Shown here: positions 1 through 13,069 of the stretch, one piece after another
Layout: the number at the start of each line of letters is the position of its first letter
How positions within the stretch are numbered: position 1 is the first letter of the stretch
Assembly (NCBI GenBank): GCA_025667525.1
Contig: JANFOE010000052.1
Coordinates: forward strand, 344,253-408,252
DNA from: Glebionis coronaria
Taxonomy: Eukaryota; Streptophyta; Magnoliopsida; Asterales; Asteraceae
Direction: 5' to 3'
DNA length: 64,000 bases
The notes under the pieces: generated by a model
Databases searched by the model: none
The model's input: the letters and a program-made list of their open reading frames with translations, nothing else
Told to the model about the DNA's origin: nothing
Translations under genes and position numbers: made by a program

Positions 1-112
1 CATGGTTGAAAGAGGAGTAATCCGTAAGCGCCCAGCTGAAGATGAGTCTAGTGATCGTCCGGCGAAGATCCAGAAGACGATGGATGATGGACCATCTGGC
101 GGTTCTCAGTAG
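1..112 (+). CDS. C-terminal end of the accessory pre-gag ORF (partial)
   Basis: The reading frame is open from the window edge and stops with TAG at 110-112. It encodes the last 36 or so residues of the protein seen complete at 29044-30054, with a few substitutions. The basic stretch RKRPAED...KIQK, which resembles a bipartite nuclear localisation signal, is kept. Survival of this ORF in two separate copies suggests it is a normal part of the element. Function unknown. Confidence 0.75.
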   Translation, partial: MVERGVIRKRPAEDESSDRPAKIQKTMDDGPSGGSQ

Positions 113-399
113 ACCAGTCTGTATTTAGTAGTGACCTTTAGATATTTTGTGTTTGTAGCTTTGACTGAACCGACTTGTTAGTAATAGACTTGGCACGAAT
201 TTTGAGTGTATATAGTGTTAGAACTTTGATATGGATGTACTAAGACAATACTTTTGTTTCAGATCGAATGAAATATGTATCTTGTCTTGAAATTCCATAT
301 TGTGCCTTATTTGTGTCTTGATTATGAATTCGATCCATATTATATGAATCCTTTGTTGGATGAATGCTTAATACTTTGAAATTGTGTAATTTTAGAACT

Positions 400-3300
400 A
401 TGCCGCCCAAGAAGGCTGTGACTGAGGATGATGTACGTAGGATTATTACGGAGCAAGTTACCGCATCTATGACTGAATTTATGGCAAATGCTAGAAATGA
501 AGCTGGCGGTAGTGGAGCTGGCGGTAGTGGAGCTGGCGGTAGTGGAATTGGCGGTACTAATGTGAATGTGAATGCTGATAATGTGAATGCTAATGCTGGA
601 GGAAATGTAGGAGGACTTGGAACGAATGCACCTGAAATTGGTGGTTGTACTTATATGACGTTTATGAAGTGTGAACCTCTACCTTTTAATGGAACTGAAG
701 GTGCTGTAGGACTAAGCCAGTGGATCGAGAAGATTGAATCGGTGTTTAGGATTAGTAAGTGTAAGGAGGAAGATAAGGTGACTTTTGCTATGGCTACTCT
801 TAAAGGTCGTGCGTTGACTTGGTGGAACGGGAGAATTGCTTTCATGGGTCTTGATGCTGCTAATGCTACTCCTTGGGCTGAAATCAAGAAGTGGATGACT
901 TTGGAGTTTTGTCCTCGTAGTGTGATTATTAGGTTAGAACAAGAGTTGATTCATCTGAGAATGAAAGGTGTGGACATTGATAGTTACACGAACCGATTCC
1001 ATGAGTTGGCCTTGCTATGTCCTCGATTGGTTGAACCCGAAGAGATCCGAATTGAGCAATATGTGAAAGGGTTGACCAGGAATATCCGGGGGGACGTGAC
1101 ATCATCGAAACCACTGACCATTGATGATGATGTTCGAATGGCTTACCAACTCATTGGACAGATAATTCAGGATAAGGAAGATGAAGCCCGTGTAGGTGAG
1201 AAAAGAAAGGGAGACGGTGATCGTGTAGATAGAGGTGATTATAGGAAGAATTTCAATCGCCGTCAGAACCAGAGAAAGGGGAATGCAAATGCTATTACCA
1301 ACAATGCACCGCGCAACGATGATAGATGTCCTAAGTGTGGCAACAAGAGGCATCCTGGCGACTGCTGGAAGTGCCGAAATTGCGGAAAGCTTGGACACAA
1401 GGTTGAAAGGTGTAAGAAGGGAACGATTTGCTTCAACTGTAATGAAGAAGGTCATAGGAAATCGGAATGCCCCAAGTTGAAAGCGATTGTACCTGGAAGA
1501 AACCCCCAGGGTGGTATCTACCAACTTGGAACAATTGAGGTGAAGAAAGAGGATCCGAATGTCGTTACCGGTACGTTTTTACTCAACAATCATTATGCTG
1601 TTGCTTTATTCGATTCGGGTGCCGATAGGAGCTTTGTATCCACTAAATTTAGTGCCCTTATTGATATTGAACCTGTTGAGATAAGTACCAGTTACGAGGT
1701 GGAATTGGCTGATGGTAAATTAGTGAAAACTAATAAGCTATTAGAAGGATGCTCTCTAAATCTCTTGAACCATTCCTTTCCGATTGATTTGATGTTGATA
1801 GAATTAGGTAGTTTCGATATTATTATTGGTATGGATTGGTTGTCGTTGAATAATGCTACTATTTTATGTGGAGAGAAGAAGGTTAAGATTCCTCTTAGGA
1901 ATAGAACGTTAGTAATTGATGGTAGTCGAGGTGAATCCCGTTTGAAAATCGTTTCATGTATTAAAGTCCAAAAGTACATCAGGAACGGTTGTGAGTTATT
2001 CTTAGCTCAAGTGACCGAGAATGAGTCTAGGGAGAAACGATTGGAAGACGTACCTATTATTTGTGAATTTCCTGAGGTATTTCCTAAAGATTTACCGGGA
2101 CTTCCACCGATAAGGCAAGTAGAGTTTCGAATCGATTTAATTCCTGGTGCTGCACCGGTGGCACGTGCGCCTTACCGATTAGCCCCTTCTGAATTAAAGG
2201 AGTTATCTGAGCAACTTAAGGAGTTGTCCGATAAAGGTTTTATTCGACCGAGCTCGTCGCCTTGGGGAGCTCCAGTCTTGTTCGTTAAGAAGAAGGATGG
2301 ATCTTTTCGTATGTGCATTGATTATAGGGAACTGAATAAGTTGACAATTAAGAATCGATATCCTTTACCTAGGATTGATGATTTGTTTGATCAACTGCAA
2401 GGATCTAGTGTGTATTCTAAGATAGATTTGCGGTCAGGATATCACCAACTTCGCGTCCGTGAAGAAGATATTCCTATAACTGCATTTAGAACTCGTTATG
2501 GACACTATGAATTTCAAGTAATGCCATTTGGGTTAACTAACGCACCTGCGGTTTTCATGGATTTAATGAATCGAGTGTGCAAGCCCTACTTGGATAAATT
2601 TGTGATTGTGTTTATTGACGATATTCTAATCTATTCTAAGAATGAAGATGAGCATAGAGAACATTTGAGGATTGTTTTAAAGTTGTTGAAGGATGAAAGG
2701 TTGTATGCTAAGTTTTCGAAGTGTGATTTCTGGTTGGATTCTGTGCATTTTCTTGGTCATGTGAGTAACAGAGATGGAATTCATGTTGATCCTGCAAAGG
2801 TTGAAGCTATTAAGAATTGGTCTGCACCGACAACGCCAACGGAAGTGCGACAGTTCTTAGGATTAGCTGGCTATTATAGGCGATTCATTAAAGAATTTTC
2901 TTTGATAGCTAAACCCTTGACTAAGCTTACTCAGAAGAATAAACCTTTCGTTTGGGGAAGTGATGAAGATGGAGCATTTCAGACATTGAAGCAAAAATTA
3001 TGTAGTGCGCCAATCTTATCATTACCCGAAGGGAGTGAAGATTTTGTAGTGTATTGTGATGCATCTCTTAGAGGTTATGGAGCTGTTTTGATGCAGAGAG
3101 AGAAAGTGATAGCTTATGCTTCTAGGCAATTGAGGAAGAATGAGGAGAATTATACTACTCATGATCTTGAGTTAGGAGCTGTGGTCTTTGCTCTTAGGTT
3201 GTGGAGACATTATCTGTATGGCACCAAGTGTACGGTATTCACCGATCACAAAAGCCTACAGTATATTCTCGACCAGAAAGAGTTGAACATGAGGCAACGA

Positions 3301-4893
3301 AGATGGATAGAGTTGTTAAGTGATTATGATTGTGATATAAAGTATCACCCAGGAAAAGCCAATGTTGTTGCTGATGCGTTGAGTAGGAAAGATAGAGAGC
3401 CTATCAGGGTGCGTTCTCTAGTCTTGACCGTGCACAATAATTTGCCTGAGCAAATTAGAAATGCACAAATAGAAGCTTGTAAGAAGGAGAATTTTGTTAA
3501 TGAAGGGTTCCGAGGAGAAGGAGATCCTTTAGAGGTTAGAGCTGATGGAGTGAAATGTTTAAGAGGTCGTATGTGGATACCTAAGTTGGGAGGCTTAAGA
3601 GATTTGATTATGTTAGAATCCCATAAATCTAAGTATTCCATTCATCTGGGATCTGATAAGATGTACCATGATTTGAAGAAGTTGTACTGGTGGCCGAATA
3701 TGAAAGCTGACATAGCTATGTATGTTCTTCAATGCTTGACTTGTTCTAGAGTTAAAGCTGAACATCAAAAGCCATCAGGACTACTTCAACAACCAAAGAT
3801 TCCTGAATGGAAGTGGGAGCGAATTACGATGGACTTTATCACCAAGCTTCCTAGAACATCATCTGGAAACAATTCGATTTGGGTTATTGTCGATAGACTG
3901 ACCAAATCAGCACACTTCATTCCGGTTAAGGAGCAGTTCTCACTGGAGAAGCTGACTCGAATATACCTGGATAATGTCGTATGCAAGCATGGAGTGCCTG
4001 TATCGATCATTTCAGATCGAGATCCTAGATTCGCATCGAATTTTTGGAAATCTCTCCAAAGATCTTTGGGAACGAATCTCGACATGAGCACTGCTTATCA
4101 CCCCCAGACTGATGGGCAGAGTGAAAGGACGATACAAACACTTGAAGATATGTTGAGAGCTTGTGTGTTAGACTTTGGTAAGAATTGGGATAAACATTTG
4201 TCATTAGCAGAGTTTTCATATAACAATAGTTACCATTCTAGTATTAAGGCTGCACCGTTTGAAGCTTTGTATGGTAGGAAGTGTAGATCTCCTGTATGTT
4301 GGAGTGAAGTTGGGGATACCCAGCTCACGGGACCGGAATTGATCCGGGAGACTACGGAGATGATAGTTCAGATTAAGAAGAGGTTGTTGACTGCCCGAAG
4401 TAGACAGAAAAGTTACGCGGATGTGCGGCGGAAGCCAATGGAGTTTGAAGTGGGTGACCGAGTAATGTTGAAAGTATCGCCATGGAAAGGCGTTATAAGA
4501 TTTGGAAAACGAGGAAAATTGAATCCCCGTTATATTGGACCCTTTAAGATTCTATCTAGAGTAGGTCCGGTGGCTTACAAACTAGAGTTACCCCCAGAAC
4601 TTCATGGTGTTCACAACACATTCCATGTATCTAATCTGAAGAAATGTCTAGCAGTGAGTGATGAGAAAATTCCGTTAGGTAAGGTTCGAATAGATGGGAA
4701 GTTGCATTTTATCGAAGAGCCCGTAGAAGTTATGGACCGTGAGGTAAAGCAACTGAAACAAAGTCGGATACCTATTGTTAAGATCCGATGGAATTCAAAG
4801 CATGGACCGGAGTATTCTTGGGAACGAGAGGATGAAATGTGGAAGAAATATCCGCACCTCTTCGATTTCAATAAGAAACGGACATCCAAATGA
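400..4893 (+). CDS. gag-pol: Intact gag-pol polyprotein of Tekay-1, 1497 aa
   Basis: One open frame encodes every protein needed for retrotransposition. An N-terminal Gly-Ser-rich stretch is followed by the gag capsid region and three clustered Cys/His knuckles (nt 1327-1470; the last two are classic CCHC). The protease has DSGA at residues 405-408. The reverse transcriptase has FIDD at 738-741 (catalytic Asp pair 740/741). RNase H starts around D887, and the integrase has a zinc-binding part (CLTC near 1112) and a D1145-D1206-E1242 triad with spacing 60/35. The C-terminus (about 1439-1493) is a chromodomain-like fold that in chromoviruses directs insertion to marked chromatin. Start: the ATG at 400 (MPPKKAV) is chosen over the one at 364 because Tekay-2 has an in-frame stop just upstream of the same ATG. 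No stop or frameshift is seen. Confidence 0.95.
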   Translation: MPPKKAVTEDDVRRIITEQVTASMTEFMANARNEAGGSGAGGSGAGGSGIGGTNVNVNADNVNANAGGNVGGLGTNAPEIGGCTYMTFMKCEPLPFNGTEGAVGLSQWIEKIESVFRISKCKEEDKVTFAMATLKGRALTWWNGRIAFMGLDAANATPWAEIKKWMTLEFCPRSVIIRLEQELIHLRMKGVDIDSYTNRFHELALLCPRLVEPEEIRIEQYVKGLTRNIRGDVTSSKPLTIDDDVRMAYQLIGQIIQDKEDEARVGEKRKGDGDRVDRGDYRKNFNRRQNQRKGNANAITNNAPRNDDRCPKCGNKRHPGDCWKCRNCGKLGHKVERCKKGTICFNCNEEGHRKSECPKLKAIVPGRNPQGGIYQLGTIEVKKEDPNVVTGTFLLNNHYAVALFDSGADRSFVSTKFSALIDIEPVEISTSYEVELADGKLVKTNKLLEGCSLNLLNHSFPIDLMLIELGSFDIIIGMDWLSLNNATILCGEKKVKIPLRNRTLVIDGSRGESRLKIVSCIKVQKYIRNGCELFLAQVTENESREKRLEDVPIICEFPEVFPKDLPGLPPIRQVEFRIDLIPGAAPVARAPYRLAPSELKELSEQLKELSDKGFIRPSSSPWGAPVLFVKKKDGSFRMCIDYRELNKLTIKNRYPLPRIDDLFDQLQGSSVYSKIDLRSGYHQLRVREEDIPITAFRTRYGHYEFQVMPFGLTNAPAVFMDLMNRVCKPYLDKFVIVFIDDILIYSKNEDEHREHLRIVLKLLKDERLYAKFSKCDFWLDSVHFLGHVSNRDGIHVDPAKVEAIKNWSAPTTPTEVRQFLGLAGYYRRFIKEFSLIAKPLTKLTQKNKPFVWGSDEDGAFQTLKQKLCSAPILSLPEGSEDFVVYCDASLRGYGAVLMQREKVIAYASRQLRKNEENYTTHDLELGAVVFALRLWRHYLYGTKCTVFTDHKSLQYILDQKELNMRQRRWIELLSDYDCDIKYHPGKANVVADALSRKDREPIRVRSLVLTVHNNLPEQIRNAQIEACKKENFVNEGFRGEGDPLEVRADGVKCLRGRMWIPKLGGLRDLIMLESHKSKYSIHLGSDKMYHDLKKLYWWPNMKADIAMYVLQCLTCSRVKAEHQKPSGLLQQPKIPEWKWERITMDFITKLPRTSSGNNSIWVIVDRLTKSAHFIPVKEQFSLEKLTRIYLDNVVCKHGVPVSIISDRDPRFASNFWKSLQRSLGTNLDMSTAYHPQTDGQSERTIQTLEDMLRACVLDFGKNWDKHLSLAEFSYNNSYHSSIKAAPFEALYGRKCRSPVCWSEVGDTQLTGPELIRETTEMIVQIKKRLLTARSRQKSYADVRRKPMEFEVGDRVMLKVSPWKGVIRFGKRGKLNPRYIGPFKILSRVGPVAYKLELPPELHGVHNTFHVSNLKKCLAVSDEKIPLGKVRIDGKLHFIEEPVEVMDREVKQLKQSRIPIVKIRWNSKHGPEYSWEREDEMWKKYPHLFDFNKKRTSK

Positions 4894-4921
4894 AATGGAT
4901 CACGAGGACGTTGATCCCTTT

Positions 4922-4934
4922 TAGGAGGAAAAGC
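4922..4934 (+). other. Polypurine tract of Tekay-1
   Basis: A purine-rich stretch (AGGAGGAAAAG) lies 28 bases after the gag-pol stop and directly before the LTR start TGTGACA. It is the expected primer site for plus-strand DNA synthesis and is repeated at 47569-47581 in Tekay-2. Confidence 0.75.
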
Positions 4935-7900
4935 TGTGACAAATCTAACATTTTCAGGTAGTTAAATATTTTCTCGTATAATATTTTGAAACTTATTTTT
5001 ATGTTGGTTGACGAACTCACAATTTACGGATTTAAATTTGGGCTTACGTGCATAATTTGGCGTCTTTTACGACTAAACCGGAAACCTTAGGATTACGTAT
5101 TTACGTTTTTGAACTCCGTTTTTGATGAGACAATTTTTATTGGATTCGTTTTGTGACGGTGATTCATAATTTATAAAAACATTTTTCGTAAAACGACCCG
5201 AGGGCACGGAAATCGAGAAAACTAGAATCAAGAAATACCCGTAAACTAGTGAGATGGGACAAAACACTTTGCCCCATCCCACTAGCTTACATGGGACGGC
5301 CAAAAACACCTCACCACCATTAGGTGGCACAAACTTAACTTGTTTATAACAAGTGTAAGCTTTAGCTTACACTTTAAGCTAAGCCTTCCACCACTTAACA
5401 AAACCATCAAATGGTTTTCACTTAACCATTTCTTACATGCAATTTACTCTCAAAAATCTCTCAAACTTCATCTATGTGCCGTCCCATATCAAGCCACAAA
5501 CACCATTTTTGATCTCTTCCAACTACAAACCACATGTTTACTAGTCCTATTAAGGTGTTTCTTTGAAACCTTGATTATTTGGTGGCCATATAACCAACTT
5601 TGGAGGTGATTTGCTTGTGTCCTAGGACTGATTTTCGAACATATGATCTTGCTATTTGATGGTCTTGGAGATACTTGTTGTGTTCATCAAGTTCTTGCCT
5701 TCCAAAAACAAGAAATCCACTTGGATTGGTAAAGAAGATCATCCTCTACATTTTTCTCTTATTATTTTGTAAAGAACAAATGTATTTTCTTTCATTTTGT
5801 ATATGTATATGATGTATATATGATGATAAAAATGTTGTGTGGGGATCAAGTGTTGATAAACATGCTTAAAAATGATGATAACCATAAGAAATGAAGCTAA
5901 AATCATGTCTAATTAGTTGGCTGTATAAAAACAGTAGATAACTAAATGAAGAACTGATAAAAATGCATGGTTTGATCTATTTACAGTAAAGTAGATGATG
6001 TTATACACATGTGAGAGTTGGCCATGCAATGGAATCAAAATAATGAGTGAGATATGATCAAAACAAGTTAGGTGGTACAATCTGAATAAGCAGTTTTGTA
6101 GGGACTGTTAAGGCAACTTAAACTTAAAATGGGCAGTAGATATAACTAAGTTATATTTAGCACATATCATGAAGAAGTTGTCATTTAAAAATGAGCTTCT
6201 AAGTCATTGTAGAACTATAGATATGATAAAAATGGTGAAAGTGAAGTTAAAAATCAGATTTTGGAAATAATGTTTATTATTATTATATAAGCACTCACTT
6301 TATAATTTATAAAATGTAAAGTATAAACCCACTAACTTATAAAACTTATTTATATAAATGTATAAAAGGTTAATTAAATGGGTAAAATATATAAATGGTG
6401 GTAAAAGTAATATTTATAAGTAATAAAAACTATAAACTTGATTTTTACGACTTTTTCGGCTATCGCCGTGAAATTAACGTTTTTCATCAAATAAAACTTA
6501 GATGACCAAACCCGTCTAATGTAAAGTTTATAAAAGATATATACTGATGTATAAGTAACTAAGACAAGTAAAAACCGATAAAACCCGAACTATAAGAATT
6601 ACGGACAATTACGAGCTAACTAAACCTATTAGACTAATAATTGGACTTAATAAGATAAAAACTTGTAAAAAGAATTATTTGGGCTTAACCCAATAGGGCC
6701 CAACATGAAAAGTATATATACTGATCATATAAGTATATAATGGGTAAAAACAAGTAAAAGAATTTATAAAAGACTTAATGAACTTAAAATAGGTAAAATC
6801 GGTAAAACTAATGAACTAGTAAGACGTTACCAAAACGTAAACACTAAAATGAGTAAACGAGGATTTATAAACCCACTTGATCATCATCATATGTACAATA
6901 TCATCATATGTATATTGTTATTTTGATAAAAGTCATTGGACCGAGTCTAAGACCGATTATTATTTATATAGGTTTCCGTGACCGAAGCACGCCCGTAGCT
7001 GATAATCCGCCTTTCATTAACAACGTGAGTTCATAGCCTCGCACTCTTTTAAATGTTTTATAAAATGATTTGTAAACCCGCGAGGGAGATAACATGCTAG
7101 ATTTTATAAAAATAGAACACAAGTAGTTCCGATTGTATGCTTAATGAGATGGACCCGAATGATGCTATGACCCTATATTCGAGACTAAAAGGATTATTAG
7201 TAGTTAGGTTATGTCACTTAAAGTCCCATTAGCATGAATTGTGAACTACCGGGTTTTGGTAGACGCTTATGCATTTGATAGTACTATTTGGGGACGATCA
7301 CCCCAGTTCGCGCCTTGACGGTTGATCCCCGTCGTACCACATTGATTGGTAAGCGAATTTATGTATGAGAAGATTCCATAGCGTGATTTTTGTGACGACA
7401 CGCTAACAAAGATGGGCAAATTGTTTGTCGGGTTCGCGGCCCACTGTTTTCACAGTAAGGTAACAATGTCATGCGGCTAATAATAATCCTACCTAATTCA
7501 GATACTATAATCTATACGACATGTATAATCTAAATAAACGATATGATACGACGCTATTAACGATGAATATATTACCTATCATGGTAATATAGAGACTACG
7601 GTCTCATGGACGGTTTCAGATGTATGCTTGATTTATATATTGCCTGACTAGCAATATGTGGACTTACTTCCGATATTATACTTGTGTTCTGATTTTAAAT
7701 GATTGTAAATGATTGTTTTATATAACGGTTTTCATTAAACTCTATGAATTCACTCGGCATTCGCTGATATGATTTTTGCATGTTTTCTATCTCAGGTGCT
7801 TGAAGGTAATCCGGATGGAGATCGACTCTGATGGCCCACACTTAATATTAAAAATGTTCATTCGATCTGTGTTTTGTAAACTTAATGACCTGTATAATTT

Positions 7901-8060
7901 GGGACCTTTTGTACACTTTTAAACCTTTTTATCGAATGAATGTTTGTTAAACCTTGTACAACCATTTTTATGTGTTGTCTGTGATTGGAGTTATTGTGCT
8001 ATCCCGTAACACTCTGAAAGACCCTTCCGCTGTACCGATACGAAAAATGAGAGTGTTACA
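4935..8060 (+). repeat. 3' LTR of Tekay-1 (about 3.1 kb)
   Basis: Starts TGTGACAAATC and ends GAGTGTTACA. It aligns along its length with the two LTRs of Tekay-2 (25681-28766 and 47582-50673), with scattered substitutions and small indels, so it is the same family but a separate copy. No convincing gene lies inside. An 85-codon antisense frame near its start recurs in the other LTRs only because the sequence is the same. The next bases (AGAAG at 8061-8065) belong to E1 and should be one half of the target-site duplication; the other half is outside the window. Confidence 0.92.
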
Positions 8061-10837
8061 AGAAGGAAGATCTTTCAATTCAAGGATAGGTGGTTCCTCG
8101 ATTGAAGATTTTGGTTCAACACTCATAACTTCTATCGGCGAAAGAAATGGTGGAATAGAAGTATCATCACTAATCAACACCTCATCTTCATTTTCGATTT
8201 CATTTGAAGTGATATCGCCTCCTTGGAATGGAGTGAGATTTGGTGTAGAATTAGCAAGAATTGGATCCAAAATAGTGGGATTGCCACTTGACGAGCTATA
8301 GGAAAAACCTAACACTTCTTGTGAAAACTCATCGCAAACCACATCAACGATGTCAATGTGATTGATGGTAGCGATTGCATAAACATGAGAAGGTTTCGAG
8401 TTTTGAGTAGCGTTTTTAACAAGTTCCTCTTCGTTGAATCTCAAAGTGATAGTTCTCGCATGAACATCGATAAGCGATCTCGAAGTGTCTAAAAATGAAC
8501 GACCTAAAATTAGAGGAACTTGAGGATCCGCGTGGATGTCAACTACTATAAAATCAACGGGATAGTAGAACTTCCCCACTTTCACGAAAACATCTTCGGC
8601 TACTCCACATGCCATAATCGTAGAATGATCGGCCATCTCGATGGACATGTTCGAAGGAATGAGACCCGGAAGCGAAAGCGATTTCCAAATGGAAAATGGC
8701 ATCAAATTAATGCTCGCACCAAGATCGGCCAAGGCGAGGCATTCTTTCATATCTTGTATGTCACAAGGAATGAGAAACTTTCCGGGATCACCAACTTTTT
8801 CCGGTATGCGGTTAAGATAAACCGAAGAACAATTAGCAAGCTTTGAAAGCTTTTCCTTATCGCTCATCATACTTTTAAAAGTGGAAGCGAAACGAGGCAT
8901 ATATAACAACGCGTCGGCTAAACTCACATCAAAATGCACTTGTTGAAACATTTTTATAAAAAGCTCGATTTGTTGTTTGTTACGTTCTTGCAATTTCTCT
9001 TTGTTTCGTCTCGAAGGATAGGGTAAAGGTGGTGTGGGTTGGACATTAGGCAACGGCCTTGGAAACTCGGGTTCCACAATAGGTATTGGTTCAACCGTAG
9101 GTGTGGTATGAGCGGTACTTCGTGGGATTGTAATGTGCTCCTTTTCGACCATCACCTCGGGTTCTTTCTCGATTTCCTTCTCCGTAGAAGTACTTGGACG
9201 AGAGATTGGTTCCTTGAAAGTTTTACCACTTCGTGTAGTAATAACCTTCATTTCTCCCTTCGGGTTTGCAATGGTATCACTAGGAAGACCACCCGAGGAA
9301 GAGGGTTTACACATGATTGCTTCAAACATCTTAGCCATTCGGTCCTCAAATTTTGATTGCCTAGCATCCGCTTTTAATAACTCTTGCTTAATCTCATGTT
9401 GTCCTAATTCCATCTTTTGTTGGTTTTGTTGAAGACGTTGGACATTTCATTCCATCTTGTTTGCATGAGTTTTAAGTTCATTAGCAAGTTCATTTTTTAG
9501 CTCGTTTTTCAACTCGGATCTTAAGCTAATCATCTCACGTTGCATGTTATCAAATTTAGCATCATTTGCTTTAGCATAATCCAAAAATTCTCCTTGCAAA
9601 TTTTTAGTGTGAGCATTTTGAAAACCTTGTGTAGTGTTTTGAAAATTACGGTTTTGATTTTGATTAGAAATTTGTCCATTCCCATTTTGATAATTCGCTT
9701 TGTTGTAATTGCGTGAATTGCCTTGGTAATTACCTTGGTTGTTGTTTCGATAGTTGTTAACATTTTGGTTTGGTGGAGCTTGATTTTGGCGGGAACCTTG
9801 ACCGTTTTGGTTGTAGGTTCCCGTTGCTACATAAGCATTCGAAGTGTTACCATCCGCGGTAATGCACTCGTAAAGATCATGAGCTCCCCCACAAGACAAA
9901 CAACTCTTAGCAACCGCTTTAACCGAAGCAGAATTGGAAGCTTCTTGAGCCTTCCAATGGGACATAAGATTAGCAAATCTATCAAAAAAAGGATTTTCCT
10001 CATTAGCTTCATCATGTAAGGCATTAATGCTACGAGACGATTGTGACGAAGATGACGAACCCAAATTGGCAACACTCGGTGTGTTACGAGGGATATAAAC
10101 CTTAGATCTATTCTCGATGATTTGTAAAGCCTCATTTGTCGTCTTGCACAAAAAATTACCACCCGCAAATAATCTCGTTCATGATCATTAAGCCCATTAT
10201 AAAAAGTATCAACTTGATGCAATTCCGTAAAATCATGGTGTGGACATTCATGTAACATTTCTTTAAATCGTTCCCATGCCATTGAAAAACTTTCATTATT
10301 TCTTTGCAAAAATCGTGAAATCTCATTTTTCAAGTGTGTTGTTTTAGATGGTGGAAAAAATTTGTTCACAAACTTAGAAACGAGATCGGCCCATGTCAAA
10401 ATCGAATTTGGCGGTTCTTTCTCAAGCCAAATTTTTGCGGGTCCATCCAACGAGTATGGAAACAACATCATCTTAATGGCGTCATGTGGAACATCCTTAA
10501 ACTTGCTAGTGGCGGTGAGACAGTTAAAATTCCTAATGTGATAATGCGGGTTGTCTTTCTCGTGACCTCTAAACTTATTTGCTTGCAACATCGACATTAA
10601 ACCCGTCTTAATCTCGAAATTCTCCGCAAGGATGGCGGGAATCACAATAGCCTCTCCAAAACCCTTGGTGGGTGCTTGTAGCAACTCCATCATAGTACGA
10701 TTAGCCATGACGACTTCTTGTTCTACAATAGGTTCAACAATTGGAGATTCTTCAACAATCAACGTCTCTTGATTGGCTTGCTTTTGAAGTCGTTTACGAG
10801 CTCGTTTTGCTTGATTACGAGTGATCATAAACTTCAC
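8061..10837 (-). pseudogene. gag: Broken gag-protease of E1
   Basis: Codes for an Athila-type gag and aspartic protease. Likely start is the ATG at 10828 (MITRNQAKRAR), matching the start region of E2; an ATG three codons upstream is also possible. The capsid part holds GPAKIWLEKEPPNS. Next come a CxxCx3Hx4C knuckle (CLSCGGAHDLYEC), an Asn/Gln-rich linker, the TTRSGKTFKEP and PYPSRR motifs and the protease with DLGA instead of DSGA. Two lesions are visible against E2: about 10 bases are missing near 10180, which shifts the frame, and a TGA at 9447-9449 stands where E2 has a Gly codon. The frame is finally cut at 8061, just after PILELKDLPS, the usual run-up to RT in this family. Not functional as it stands. 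Confidence 0.88.
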
Positions 10838-11551
10838 GAAGAATGGGAGGTGAGCAAAGAAGATTCTTTTTGGGTGTTTTGTGAATTTTCAATTTTTTTG
10901 TGTTTTTGATGATATTTAATTTTTTTGGATTTTGGTGTATCTTCGTAGACAACAATCTACAAAATCTCTCCTCGAATCAAACTTTTGATTAAAGAAGCCT
11001 CAAAGGAATGAAAACGATCACGTGGAGTGAACGCCTTCGAATGACTTTAGAACTTTGCTGAAAACCAAATTGTTCAAGAGGGTTTAATCACAAAGAAACC
11101 AAGCAAATATATTATACGTAATAATACTTTGGGCGGCAAAACCCTCGATTAGCCTTCAATCTCAAAATGCTCACAAGCAAGCGGGGAAACGAGGCGGCGC
11201 GAAGCACTTAAGAGCCTTTTTCCTTAGGGTATTTTTTATAATACCCGCCTTATACCCACCTTATAGTTCGTATCTTTCAAAATCGAGCTTCACGAAAGTA
11301 TTTATCTATTTTTGCCTTTTTCTTTTTGTTTGAGATTCGAATACAATAATTGAGTGATGAAATCCCAATTAAGGTTGTGTTTTCACACTTTTGGAGATAT
11401 TGTGAATTTATTGTGATACTTATACAATATAGTAATAATATTTGTACAAGAAAAACCAAGAAAACCGATAATACGTATTAGTAGAGTTCTACTAATACAA
11501 ATACTATTTTGGTTAATATTAAAAACAACAATGCAAATTAATCACGACTCA
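10838..11551 (-). other. E1 untranslated leader between primer site and gag
   Basis: No credible ORF. It shares blocks with the E2 leader (40295-40956), including the segment with GGCGGCGCGAAGCACTTAAG and the perfect hairpin at 11475-11498. Conservation between two diverged elements suggests cis-acting RNA signals, such as packaging or dimerisation. The role is inferred. Confidence 0.65.
11475..11498. other. Conserved 10-bp-arm hairpin in the E1 leader
   Basis: Arms GTATTAGTAG and CTACTAATAC with loop AGTT form a perfect 10-bp stem. The same arms with loop AGTG occur at 40876-40899 in E2, again 55-60 bases from the primer site. See the matching finding. Confidence 0.75.
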
Positions 11552-11553
11552 CC

Positions 11554-11571
11554 TCCCCGACAGCGGCGCCA
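11554..11571 (-). other. Primer binding site of E1 (tRNA-Asp type)
   Basis: Minus-strand TGGCGCCGCTGTCGGGGA begins a few bases after the 5' LTR end. It is close to the complement of the plant tRNA-Asp 3' end, the usual primer of Athila elements, with about two mismatches. It fixes the orientation of E1 and the LTR boundary. Confidence 0.8.
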
Positions 11572-13043
11572 AAATGATTGTGGTAAAATACGACCTTTAG
11601 GAAAAGGAGCGTATATGAGCGGTAAGTATCGAGTGATGATTTAGGAAAATCAACACTAATGACCCTTAATGAAATGAAAGTTCGTTTCCCAAGGAGGTAT
11701 ATGTGTGTAAAAAACTTGTTAAATGTTTGTGATTAATGATTGGTTTAGAAGGGGATGAGAAAAGAAGATGTCGAAGACGTAAAAATAAAAATAAACACTA
11801 CTAGAAAGTTAAGACGTAAAACCTTAAAAACCACAAAAATAAAAATTAATTCTAAAAATTACCAAAAATTCACCAAAAATCAAATTAAAAAACTAAGAGT
11901 TTACCAATGATCAAAACTTTTTCAAACCTTTTAAATAATTAAATATTCAATTTTTAAATGCTAATTAAAGCCCTAAAAATCAAATAAATTATCAAAAAGC
12001 CCAAATAAAGATTTTTTAATTGGTAAACCTCTAAAATGACCTAAAAAGATTAAAAACTATTTTTAGAAATTTTTAAACTAATAAAAACTATTTAAAATGA
12101 TTTAAAAACTATTAAAACTTAAAATAATTATAAAGATTAATCTAAAAGAGATAAAATTATTCTAAAAGTTGCTAAATTCCTATTTTAATATATTAAAGCT
12201 AAGAAAAATGTAAAAAGTTGGAAAATGTGAAATTTTAAAAATAATAATAAAATAATAATAAAATAATATTAAAAATCCAAAAATTATAAAAAATTCTAAA
12301 AACTTGCAAACTAGTTTATTTTAACCTAAATAATCAGAAAATCAAAGTGAAATTACCAAAATACCCCTATTGGGCCCTCAAATGGGCCAAAACCAAAAAC
12401 AGTCAAACAAATTGGGCTTTTGGGCCCAAAAAGTCAAACTTGGCCCAATTAACTTGGAAAAGCCCTATCTGACTCAAAATTCAATTCTAAGAACAAAACT
12501 CTAAAGGCCCAAAAGCTGAAAATGAGCTTATCACAGCTTATTTAACACAAAGCTTATTCTTATTGGGCTTTTCAGCCCATTAAGCCATAATCTAATGCCA
12601 TAAGCTCTAATTTGACACACAACCTTCTTTTGGGATGCTTATGAGATCTTTAAAAAGAATTTTTGAAAAAGCTCACTCAATAAGCCAGAAATAAGCAAAG
12701 AAAAATTTCACTAAAAGACAAAATATTCGTTTTAGAGAATTAGGGCACCTCAGGACTTAAGTCAACTTGCAAAAGCTTTCAAATGGACTCAATAAGCAAA
12801 TTCAATCAACAAAAATCCAATAAACACAACCAATAAGCCAGAATAAGCACAAATGAACTTATGTAAAAGTCAAAGGAGTTGGTTTTCTAGTCAAACCCTA
12901 AAGTCAACCATCCAAATGCTCCAGTATGAACAAATGGGTCAAAATATGAGCACCTATTACAAAAACAAAGTTGTTGCAGGTTGGAATAAGCTATTATAGC
13001 TTATTGATAAGCTGAACCCAATTTAACACTATCAGTGGTAACT

Positions 13044-13069
13044 AGCAGGGGAAAGGAGTTCCCACTGCT
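13044..13069. other. Hairpin in E1 R-U5, conserved in E2
   Basis: AGCAG-GGGAA pairs with TTCCC-(A)-CTGCT. The same two-helix stem with the one-base bulge but a different loop occurs in the E2 LTR (32765-32793). Confidence 0.6.

Larger units (their letters stand above)
1..8060 (+). mobile_element. Tekay-1: 3' part of a Ty3/gypsy chromovirus (Tekay/Del-like)
   Basis: The order is tail of an accessory ORF, gag-protease-RT-RNaseH-integrase-chromodomain ORF, purine tract and a 3.1 kb 3' LTR. It matches the complete Tekay-2 element (25681-50673) almost base for base in the coding part. The 5' LTR, primer site and most of the accessory ORF lie left of the window. The element ends with the LTR terminus at 8060 inside the gag-protease of E1, so it was inserted into that element. 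The Tekay assignment rests on the chromodomain and the initiator-Met primer site of the sister copy. It looks like the youngest element in the stack because its polyprotein is unbroken. Confidence 0.9.

Noticed and set aside
5073..5330. 85-codon antisense ORF near the start of the Tekay LTRs, seen again at 25818-26033 and 47739-47933
   Set aside because: It recurs only because the LTR sequence recurs. The third copy is truncated, and it has no recognisable domain.
7954..9432. Plus-strand ORFs over the E1 gag
   Set aside because: They are the antisense of the well-supported minus-strand gag-protease.
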